64,000 nucleotides of DNA from a gamma proteobacterium SCGC AAA076-P13 (GTDB taxonomy: Bacteria > Pseudomonadota > Gammaproteobacteria > Magnimaribacterales > D2472): contig ARRA01000001.1 of NCBI GenBank assembly GCA_000384935.1, forward strand, positions 1-64,000. Reading direction: 5' to 3'. Shown in pieces: positions 26,149 through 34,600 of the stretch (position 1 is the first letter of the stretch; each line of letters opens with the position of its first letter). Position numbers and translations under genes: made by a program. The notes under the pieces were generated by a model. That model worked only from the letters and a program-made list of their open reading frames with translations, did not search any database and was not told the origin of the DNA.

Positions 26149-26763
26149 ATGTTGAAAGTTCATTTCACTGCTGGAACAAGAGCTGGAAGAGTTATATGGC
26201 TTCTTGAGGAATTAGGTTTGGAATATGAGGTAAATATCATGCCTTTTACTAAAGAGGGTTTAAAATCTGCAGAGCATAGATCTAGGCATGCACTAGGAAG
26301 GGTTCCAGTTCTTGAGGACGATGAAGTTTCTATATTTGAGTCTGGAGCTATTATTCAATATATTCTTGAAAGACATAAAACTGGTGGCTTAAAGCCAGAC
26401 ACTAATAGTGTTGAATTTCCATATTATCTACAATGGTTTCATTACTGTGAGGGAATGGTTATGCCGCCTATGAATCAAATTGTTGTTCAGACAATTTTAT
26501 TACCACCTGATAGAAGAGATGAAAATGTATTAAGACAAGCTCAAAACTTAATAACTAAATCACTTGCACCAGTTAACGAAAATCTTAAAGACAAAGATTA
26601 CTTAGTTGGTGATTTTTCAGCAGCTGATTTAATGCTTGGACATTCATGTTTTATGGCAAACAGATTAGGGTGTGTCTCAGATGAAATGGAACACATCAAG
26701 AGATATGTTTCTAAAATTGAAGATAGGCCGGCATTTCAAAAAGCAATAACAATGGGAGAATAA
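26149..26763 (+). CDS. Glutathione S-transferase
   Basis: This 204-residue two-domain GST has GTRAGRVIWLLEELGLEYEV at the N-terminus, ALGRVPVLEDDEVSIFESGAIIQYI for glutathione contacts, and a helical domain with DYLVGDFSAADLMLGHS containing the family N-capping box. It differs from the preceding GST (no PNGHK motif), so it is a separate class and not a recent duplicate. Good GGAG ribosome site nine bases upstream of the ATG. Substrate unknown, but the neighbouring dehalogenase suggests electrophilic products. Confidence 0.9.
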   Translation: MLKVHFTAGTRAGRVIWLLEELGLEYEVNIMPFTKEGLKSAEHRSRHALGRVPVLEDDEVSIFESGAIIQYILERHKTGGLKPDTNSVEFPYYLQWFHYCEGMVMPPMNQIVVQTILLPPDRRDENVLRQAQNLITKSLAPVNENLKDKDYLVGDFSAADLMLGHSCFMANRLGCVSDEMEHIKRYVSKIEDRPAFQKAITMGE

Positions 26764-26766
26764 AAT

Positions 26767-27168
26767 ATGGAATTTAATAATAGCGTTTATCCAACTAAAG
26801 AGCAGATGGATGGTTTTCTTGAAGGTGATGATAACTCGCCTATATCTATGGTTAACCTCTTAAAATTTAAAGATAAGGCTGAGTATGAAGATGGAAGAGA
26901 TACTAATCTCACAGGTGCAGAAGCATATGCAATTTACGGCAAAGAGGTTGTTAAACATTTAAAAAGTGTTGGAGCTGAATGGATATATTCAGGTGATGTG
27001 ACACGCTTAATGCTAGGTGATATTGAAGAACTGTGGGATATGGTTGCAATAGCAAGATACCCAAGCAAAAAAGCTATGCTCGATATGATAATGAGTCCAG
27101 AGTACATAGAAAGCAGTATCCACAGAACAGCAGGGCTTGCTGGTCAACTAAATATTGAAACAAAGTAA
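26767..27168 (+). CDS. DUF1330-family protein
   Basis: This 133-residue soluble protein with a dimeric alpha-beta-barrel appearance resembles the DUF1330 family. Visible elements are SPISMVNLLKFKDKAEYEDG near residue 25, YAIYGKEVVKHLKSVGAEW and MVAIARYPSKKAMLDMIMSPEY. Members often sit beside GST and dehydrogenase genes, but no reaction is established. It is three bases after the GST gene, and its stop overlaps the next ATG by one base. Confidence 0.8.
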   Translation: MEFNNSVYPTKEQMDGFLEGDDNSPISMVNLLKFKDKAEYEDGRDTNLTGAEAYAIYGKEVVKHLKSVGAEWIYSGDVTRLMLGDIEELWDMVAIARYPSKKAMLDMIMSPEYIESSIHRTAGLAGQLNIETK

Positions 27169-28268
27169 TGTTTAGACAACTTCAAACACTAAAAAGTGAT
27201 TTAACAAAAACTCGAATTATAGAATCCTCTTTAAACGTATTGGATGAGGGAGATATTTCTGTATCAATAGAAAGTTTTGCTTTCACATCAAACAATGTTA
27301 CTTATGGGGTTGCTGGAGATACAATTGGTTACTGGCAATTCTTTAAGACTACAGAGGATTTGGATAATGAATGGGGTTGTATACCAGTCTGGGGTTTTGC
27401 GAATGTTACTCAATCAAAAAATAGTTGTATTAAGGAAGGTGAAAGGTTATTTGGATACTTCCCCCCTGCTGACTCGTTGATCATTAACCCAATTAAAATC
27501 ACTGATCAGGGCTTTAGTGATGGTAAAGATCATCGCAAAGATTTACCTGCTGTATACAATAACTATGTAAGAGTTAATGGGGATATTAATTACGATCCTT
27601 CTATGGACAATCTTAAATCACTACTTTTCCCTCTTCATATAACTTCCTTTTGCATATGTGATGCATTAGAAGATGAATCCTATCTTGATGCAGACCAAAT
27701 TATTATTGTTAGCGCTTCCAGCAAAACAGCAATTGGTCTTGCTCAAGGACTTAAAGACTCAGAGCAAACACCAAATATAATAGGGCTTACCTCTCCAAAA
27801 AATACTGATTTTGTAAATAAATTGGGTTGTTATGACAAGGTTATATCATATGATCAACTTTCATCAGTAAATAATGATCTCAAAAGCGTTATGGTTGATA
27901 TGGCAGGAAGTCGTGAAATTTTAGGAACACTTCATGGTTCGTTAGGAGACAATATGCTCAAGTGTTACACAGTTGGGATGACACATTGGGATAATGAGGT
28001 AACAGCAGAAGATGCTTTAGGCCAAGCAATGTTGAGAGAAAGAACTGAGTTCTTTTTTGCGCCAGCACATATCCAAAAAAGATTTAAAGATTGGGGCTAT
28101 GAAGGCTACAACCAAAGGACTAATGAATTTATGACCAAGAGATCCAATCAAAGTAAAGACTGGATGAGTGTTATTGAGATTGATGGTATTGAAAATTTTA
28201 TAGAAACTTATAATCAAATTATAATTGGTAATATAAATCCTAATGAAGGAATAATTGTAAAAATATAA
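27168..28268 (+). CDS. DUF2855-family protein (quinone oxidoreductase-like)
   Basis: This 366-residue protein resembles the DUF2855 family, distantly related to MDR/alcohol-dehydrogenase folds. It has VSIESFAFTSNNVTYGVAGDTIGYW near residue 30, PVWGFANVTQSKN, IIVSASSKTAIGLAQGL near residue 180 in the nucleotide-binding position, and VMVDMAGSREILGTLH. No zinc ligands are seen. Its ATG overlaps the DUF1330 stop by one base. Function unproven; a reductase for enones or quinones is an inference from fold and context. Confidence 0.8.
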   Translation: MFRQLQTLKSDLTKTRIIESSLNVLDEGDISVSIESFAFTSNNVTYGVAGDTIGYWQFFKTTEDLDNEWGCIPVWGFANVTQSKNSCIKEGERLFGYFPPADSLIINPIKITDQGFSDGKDHRKDLPAVYNNYVRVNGDINYDPSMDNLKSLLFPLHITSFCICDALEDESYLDADQIIIVSASSKTAIGLAQGLKDSEQTPNIIGLTSPKNTDFVNKLGCYDKVISYDQLSSVNNDLKSVMVDMAGSREILGTLHGSLGDNMLKCYTVGMTHWDNEVTAEDALGQAMLRERTEFFFAPAHIQKRFKDWGYEGYNQRTNEFMTKRSNQSKDWMSVIEIDGIENFIETYNQIIIGNINPNEGIIVKI

Positions 28269-28270
28269 TT

Positions 28271-29308
28271 ATGGAAATGACTCAAAAAATTAAGATTTTT
28301 GGTGCAACACCCTCTCCATATACTCAAAAAATATTAGCTGCATTCAGATATAGGCATATTCCTTATATTGTTTATAACGGTAATATTGTTAAAAAAATTA
28401 CTAAACTAGGTATAGATCTACCAAAGCCAGTTCTACTTCCAACGATTTTATTACCAAATGATAATGGGGCATTAGTTGCGACAACTGATTCAACTCCAAT
28501 AATAAGAAGACTAGAAAATGATTTTAGTGAAAGAAAAATAATTCCAGATGACCCTGCCCTAGCATTTATAAATTATTTACTTGAAGACTTTGGAGATGAA
28601 TGGGTTACCAAATACATGTTTCACTACAGATGGTATTTTGAAGAAGACGCTGATGTGGCTGGAGCAATACTTCCATTGGTGGATATTGCGATAAATACAT
28701 CAAATGACACACTTACAGAATATAAGAAAATTGTGACTGAGAGGCAAAAAGGTAGGTTATGGGTTGTGGGTTCTAATGATAGGACTGCTGATTTTATTGA
28801 TTCTAGTTATAAAAGATTTTTAAATCTTATGGAGGATCATCTACTAAATAGTCCTTTTCTATTAGGTACAAAACCTTCTTCATCTGATTTTTCTTTTTAT
28901 GGACAACTTACCCAATTAATTGGATTTGATCCAACACCAAGAAAAATAGCATATGAATATTCATTGAGAACTGTTGCATGGGTTGACGTATTAGATGACC
29001 TTTCAGGACACGATGCTGAAAATACCTCATGGACAAACCTTGAGGATAGTCCAGAATCACTAAAAAATATGTTAAAAGAAGTAGGGAAAATGTACATACC
29101 TGCCTTACTGGCTAATTCTGAGGCTTTGATCAAAGGCGATGAGACATGGGAAATGAAGATAGATAATGCTGTGTGGAAACAAAAAACTTTTCCTTATCAA
29201 GCCAAATGCCTGAAATGGATTAAAAATGAGTTCGACCTATTAAATCAAGAAGATAAAAAAAGAGTTCTTAATTTTCTTGATGATACCGGCTGTGAAACTA
29301 TTTTATAG
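28271..29308 (+). CDS. GST-N-domain protein, large variant
   Basis: The 345-residue protein begins with a thioredoxin-like GST N-domain (KIFGATPSPYTQKILAAFRY, PVLLPTILLPNDNGALVATTDSTPIIRRLE) and has an extended all-helical C-terminal part with LLGTKPSSSDFSFYGQLTQL. At 345 residues it is much longer than usual GSTs (about 200-230) and ends with an extra segment including WKQKTFPYQAKCLKWIKNEF. It is the last gene of the nine-gene array and is convergent with the ceramidase-like gene only nine bases away. Confidence 0.82.
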   Translation: MEMTQKIKIFGATPSPYTQKILAAFRYRHIPYIVYNGNIVKKITKLGIDLPKPVLLPTILLPNDNGALVATTDSTPIIRRLENDFSERKIIPDDPALAFINYLLEDFGDEWVTKYMFHYRWYFEEDADVAGAILPLVDIAINTSNDTLTEYKKIVTERQKGRLWVVGSNDRTADFIDSSYKRFLNLMEDHLLNSPFLLGTKPSSSDFSFYGQLTQLIGFDPTPRKIAYEYSLRTVAWVDVLDDLSGHDAENTSWTNLEDSPESLKNMLKEVGKMYIPALLANSEALIKGDETWEMKIDNAVWKQKTFPYQAKCLKWIKNEFDLLNQEDKKRVLNFLDDTGCETIL

Positions 29309-29317
29309 TGTAGCAAA

Positions 29318-30268
29318 TTAAACTCTTTCAGATCTGTAGTGTAGAAAAAAGAAGTAAGTAGCTACAGCTGATAATAAATGCCATATACCATGTGCTTGAA
29401 TTAATGAGTCTGGTTTACAGTATTCATTATCTGGAACTCCATAGTTCCAAATAAAAAATGCAGCAAAATAAGTAATCATTCCTAATAAATAATAAATATA
29501 AGTTCGTTTACCCTCTGGTTTGGAGTTAGCTAATAATCCAGGTAACCAGAAAAATATAATCCACCAATATTCATTAATATTCTCAAATACTTCAGCAGGA
29601 AATGTACCAAATAATGCAAGAACCACAAAGCCTACAAAACCTGAAAAAAATCTAATCCATCCTGACCAGAAGTTTTTACAGAAATATAAAACCTCAGAGA
29701 TAAACCATAAACCTATAGAAACTGAGAATAAATTAAAATTAATTCCTAATCCCCAATCTGTAAACCATCTCCATACAGAGTAGATTACTATTATAGACAA
29801 ATAAACTTTTATAAAAGTCTGTTGGGACCATTTACTCATTTTATATACGTTATAGAGCCATGGAATGACTATGTACATAATCATACTAAGGTTGTCAGCC
29901 CAGCCTCCCCAAAGAGTATTAGTCCCGTGCATTAGCATTGATCCAGGCCCTAAAAATACTGCTGCTGATGCATAAAGAATAGCTATTTTTGAGGGTCCGT
30001 AAAATTCGTTATTGGCATCAACATCTTCATTTGAAATGACCCAAAAAATATAAAGGCCAACAACCATAAATCCTAAGTTACTAAGAGTATTAACAGGCTC
30101 TCTAAAAAGACCATCAGAAAGAGTTTCACACCATCTAGAAGCTTGACCAAACAATTCAGTAGCAACAGATTCCTGAATGATACCCAATGCGCTTAAAGCA
30201 AAAAAAGAAACAAGAAAAAATATTGATAAATATAGGGCTATATAAAAAGGATTTAATTTATTAATCAT
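29318..30268 (-). CDS. Ceramidase-like CREST-family membrane hydrolase
   Basis: The 316-residue protein has about eight membrane helices and carries the signature residues of the alkaline ceramidase/CREST superfamily: WCE (Cys47-Glu48), Ser110 and His114 in GSMLMHGTNTLW, Asp125 in GGWADNLSM, and the HxxxH pair His293/His297 in QAHGIWHLLSA. These Ser/Asp/His residues form the zinc site of intramembrane hydrolases. Bacterial members are not well characterised, and sphingolipids would be unusual in this lineage, so another lipid amide may be the substrate. It overlaps the upstream amidohydrolase by eight bases. Confidence 0.85.
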   Translation of the reverse strand: MINKLNPFYIALYLSIFFLVSFFALSALGIIQESVATELFGQASRWCETLSDGLFREPVNTLSNLGFMVVGLYIFWVISNEDVDANNEFYGPSKIAILYASAAVFLGPGSMLMHGTNTLWGGWADNLSMIMYIVIPWLYNVYKMSKWSQQTFIKVYLSIIVIYSVWRWFTDWGLGINFNLFSVSIGLWFISEVLYFCKNFWSGWIRFFSGFVGFVVLALFGTFPAEVFENINEYWWIIFFWLPGLLANSKPEGKRTYIYYLLGMITYFAAFFIWNYGVPDNEYCKPDSLIQAHGIWHLLSAVATYFFFLHYRSERV

Positions 30269-31532
30269 GGTCTATAACTACTCCATCTTTCATGACAAAA
30301 GAAATATTTTCAATATCGTTAATATCTAATAATGGATTTCCATTTACTGCAACAAGATCAGCTAACTTGCCCTTTGAGATAGAACCAAGCTTCGAATCAA
30401 TCTTTAGTAATTTTGCAGTTTCAATAGTAGCCGCTTTAATTGCTTCTATATTAGGCATGCCACTATTAACCATATAGATAAACTCTTTTAGATTTGTTCC
30501 GTGGGGTTGAACACCGGCATCAGTTCCAAATGCAATTTTTACACCTCTTTTATATGCTTTGGCAAAAGTAGCAGATATTTGAGGACCAACATTTGCCGCT
30601 TTTGGGCGAACAATTTCAGGAAAATAATTATCAATTTTTGATTTTTCTGCAACAAATTCACCTGCTGAGATGGTGGGTACATAATAAGTACCATTTTGAA
30701 TCATTAAATCCATAACCTCTTCGGTCATAAACGTTCCATGTTCAACAGAATCTACACCTGCTATAACTGCCCTTTTCATTCCTTCAGCCCCATGAGCATG
30801 AACAGCAACCCACATTCCATAATCTTTTGCAGCTTTTACAATAGAATCAACTTCCTCAATTGTAAATTGTGGGTTATCGCCTGATTTAGCAACACTTAAA
30901 ACACCACCTGTAACAGTTAATTTAATTCCATCAGCCCCATCTTTATATCTTTGTCTTACCGCTGTGTATGCTTCATAAGGGCCATTGATAACACCATCTT
31001 CAGCTGTTGGATATGTGTAACTATCTGAACTAAGGCCATTTGTATGATCAGCATGTCCTCCTGTAGTAGCAATGCTCTTGCCTGATGTAAATATTCTTGG
31101 GCCAATAATCTTACCTGAATTAATTGTATCTCTTAGCGATATTGCAACCATGCCGCTATCGCCAACTTGCCTCACAGTTGTGAAGCCAGCCTTCAGTGTC
31201 TTTAATGCATGAGATGTTGCTAAAATAGCACTAGTCTCCCTTTCAACCTTAGCAGGCCTCTCTGCTTTGGAAAGGTACTCTTGCCCAAAATGAACATGCA
31301 TATCCATAAAGCCAGGCATTAATGTCATGCCTCTGAGGTCAATTAGGGTATCGCTATCTTCAACTTTGATGAAGCCCTGTTTTATTGAAGTAATTTTATT
31401 TCCATCAATAACAATAGAATGATTTTTAACCTCACTAAGATTAAGAACATCTACATAAGTAGATGAATATATTATTGTTGATGCGTGTATTGAAAAGGAA
31501 GAAACAGCAAGAATTGTATATATATATTTCAT
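30261..31532 (-). CDS. Exported amidohydrolase (imidazolonepropionase/prolidase-like)
   Basis: The 423-residue metal-dependent amidohydrolase has a signal peptide (about 1-17). Ligands are visible as HVH in MPGFMDMHVHFG (His79, His81), KLTVTGG for the bridging lysine region, AVHAHGAEGM, SVEHGTFM and AFGTDAGVQPHG with the catalytic Asp. This subgroup includes Xaa-Pro/Xaa-Arg dipeptidases and organophosphate-type hydrolases. The end overlaps the ceramidase-like start by eight bases, suggesting a two-gene unit that may hydrolyse amide or peptide bonds in the periplasm. Confidence 0.9.
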   Translation of the reverse strand: MKYIYTILAVSSFSIHASTIIYSSTYVDVLNLSEVKNHSIVIDGNKITSIKQGFIKVEDSDTLIDLRGMTLMPGFMDMHVHFGQEYLSKAERPAKVERETSAILATSHALKTLKAGFTTVRQVGDSGMVAISLRDTINSGKIIGPRIFTSGKSIATTGGHADHTNGLSSDSYTYPTAEDGVINGPYEAYTAVRQRYKDGADGIKLTVTGGVLSVAKSGDNPQFTIEEVDSIVKAAKDYGMWVAVHAHGAEGMKRAVIAGVDSVEHGTFMTEEVMDLMIQNGTYYVPTISAGEFVAEKSKIDNYFPEIVRPKAANVGPQISATFAKAYKRGVKIAFGTDAGVQPHGTNLKEFIYMVNSGMPNIEAIKAATIETAKLLKIDSKLGSISKGKLADLVAVNGNPLLDINDIENISFVMKDGVVIDHD

Positions 31533-31611
31533 GTAAAAAATTTTACCACCAAATAGTTAAAAAAAAGAAACAAGATCAATATTTGTGATGCAAATAGAAC
31601 AAGGCTTAATA

Positions 31612-31640
31612 AAAAAATAGGGCTTAACGCCCTATTTTTT
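31612..31640 (-). terminator. Terminator after the 1527-residue exported protein
   Basis: A 12-base-pair stem (31612-31623 with 31629-31640; AAAAAATAGGGC/GCCCTATTTTTT) with loop TTAAC lies 12 bases after the stop at 31653. It can act in both directions, but only the minus-strand gene needs it. Confidence 0.88.
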
Positions 31641-31652
31641 ATACAAGTTTTA

Positions 31653-34600
31653 TTAAGGTGTTGGATCGTATGTTACGACACCATTCACAACAGATGCATT
31701 GCCGCCATTTATTAATGAAGTTGGTATATTACCAATAGTCTTGCATCGAGCTTTCATTCCTCTATGTCCATTTCGGTTTGCTGGGAAGTCCTCAACAACC
31801 TCATTGCCATCTTGATCAGTATAGGTATAGGTAAAAGCATCTCCCATAAAGCCTGGATTATCATCTGGAGTGGCAGGACCTTCATATGTTCTCCCATCCG
31901 CCTCAGCATTGGCAATTTCTGTTGCTATCCTTGAAGCTTCTTGATTGTAATCATAATTGATTCTTTCTGAACAGTTATTAAATTCTGCTCTTACTGTCCA
32001 TGCAGCACTCCATTCATCAGATCCGTATTCAAGTTCATTACAAGCTTCCCAATCAGTTCGCTCATAAGTATTTGAATCTGTCTGAGTTTCACCATTTTCA
32101 TCTACATAAGTCCATGTGTCTGTTACGGTTTCAACTAAATTGCAGTCATAGTAGGTTTCTTTTCTTTGGGCAATTTCAAAATCAATATCAACATTAGTAA
32201 GCAAATCAGATTTTGATTTTGAGTTTAGTAAAGTCGATAATGAGCCAATGGCTGAATCTTTTTTACCCAACCATTCTTCACCCCTAAGAGCCTTTACAAG
32301 ATATTCAGCTCCTGATGAGTCAGTAAGCTTAGAGCCATCTGGAATAGAGAACCTTTGCACCCATCTATAGTTATCCTTCCATTCTTCAACCCATTCACCT
32401 AAACTTTCACCTGTATCTAGGTCTATAACATCTCCAGGTATGCCGCCAAGATGGTCGCCGTGATAGTCTAATCTAAATTTTTTATTAGCATCATCGCCAA
32501 ATATAGCTGCATCATTAGGAGCTTTAAAGAATAAGGTTAAAGGTGGACTTAAGGCAAGCTTTACATCAGTTGTAGCATCAAAAATTTCATACTGTTTTTC
32601 TAGTCTAATATTTATGTTGTAAGAAACTAAAATATCATCATTTCCCCATTGCTTATTATTACAATACCTTGTCTCATAAAGTTTTTCATTTGCAGCAGTA
32701 AAATCAGGATGATATTCATCATAAATTTTCTTTCCGCTATCATCCAATCGATAATCGCATTCTATGTATTGAAGATCTTCAGTAGCAAGCAACATCCCTG
32801 TATTGATACCCCAATGAGTTTCCCTAGTCCAGCCATCAGGATTTGCATAATTAGCCCCTCTTATAGCTTCTTGTATTCTAGATATACCCCAGTCAACCCC
32901 GACCTCAACTTTATTACCTTCTGCATCGGTTAGTGCGGAATTTGAAACAGTATATTGATAGACTTCACTCGCGACGATTCCATCTCTATGCTGTCCTTTT
33001 TCAAAGCTTTCTGTATTGGTCCACTCATCATCTTGACCCTCGTTATAGATAACAGTCACTTCTTGAGATTTTCTGATATAAGGACCAACATCAGCGTAAG
33101 GTGATGGAGAAGATTGAGTTACATTACCAGTATATGTGTTATCGCCTAATGGGTCTGCTTGATTTTTAACATCTGAATAATGAGCAGTAAGCGCAGAACT
33201 GGTAAGACATTCATTAATGCAATTTAATGTGGATGGTAGATCAGACAGTGAAACTCTGGACCATTTAGTTGAGACTACTCCAGCCTCTTTGGTCGCTGAA
33301 ACAGGATTATTCATAGCATCATGAGATATAGTAAAATCAGCTGCTAGTTCATCAGAATACAAGTTTAAGTCTCTGTATTCAGTTCTTTCCCATTCTTGAC
33401 CTTCATCAATAATTTTTATCATATTGGTAGTCCATTCAGAAGCAGTAAATGAAATAGGCGCAGGAAGATCTTCTCTTTCGTATCGAGGATTGTATTTAAT
33501 TCCCTCTGATATTGTGAAGGTTAATGTTTCAGCATCAAAACTTCCGTAATAATCATCATATATTACTCTGTTTGTGTCAGGATCATAGATGTATAAATTT
33601 GCAGATGTTCTTCCTAGAACAGCGTTAGTTGCATTAGATAATGAGATTGTAAGAATTTCATCGTCCTGCCCTTCTGCAATATTATCTGCTTCAATTGTGA
33701 CCGGTATTGTTGTCGAAGTTGTTCCTGCTGGTATAGTTAAAGTTCCACTTTCAAATGATGAGTAATCCGCTGAGGTAGCACTACTATTATTTGCAATCGT
33801 ATAATCAAAAGTTACATCCGATGCTTGAGCAGTTGAAAGAGTCACTGCATAACCTGATAAAACAGAATCTGTAGATGGTTCAGTAACCTTTACATCATCT
33901 ATAAATACAGTTGCTGGAGGAGTCTCTGACACATCAAATGTTCCTTTAACATTCCAAAATCTATTGCCCTCATGATCATAAAGGTCAAGTTGGTTTGTAA
34001 CTAAAAAGGTAAATGTCTCTGAGCTATCAAGAAATGCTTCGAGTCCAGTTTGGATGTTTCCACCATTGTCACCAAGTTGTCCATATTGGCTTATATTACT
34101 AAAAGCTGAAAGTAATGACTGGAGTTTTAATTCCATACCAGCAGGTCTTTCAACACCATCTAAGGTAACTTTGAAGTCGTATTGATAGCCACTGTTGTTC
34201 CAATTTTCTGCATTTAGGTAGAGCTCACTTCCAGTCTCCATATCTTTAAAGCCAGCATAATATTTTTTATTATCTCCATCGGCCAGTTCAGATGATAAAA
34301 CCATTTCTGTTCCATCAGAAGATAACTCTAAATGTCCTTGAACTCGCATACACATACCATCAGACATATTTAGATGATCCCAATTCCAAACATCTGTAAC
34401 AGTTGGGGTATCAAAAGTTTTGTTACATAAATAAATTCTTACATAATCATTTCTTTCCCATAGATTACTACCATCAGGATAAGATGGAAGATCTGCAAAT
34501 TCCATTGTTAAATTCATGGCTTTTCCAGGATCATTTGAATCATTCTTTATAATTTTTCTTAAATTATCTTTATCAATTTTGGCACCTACTAGATCAGCAA

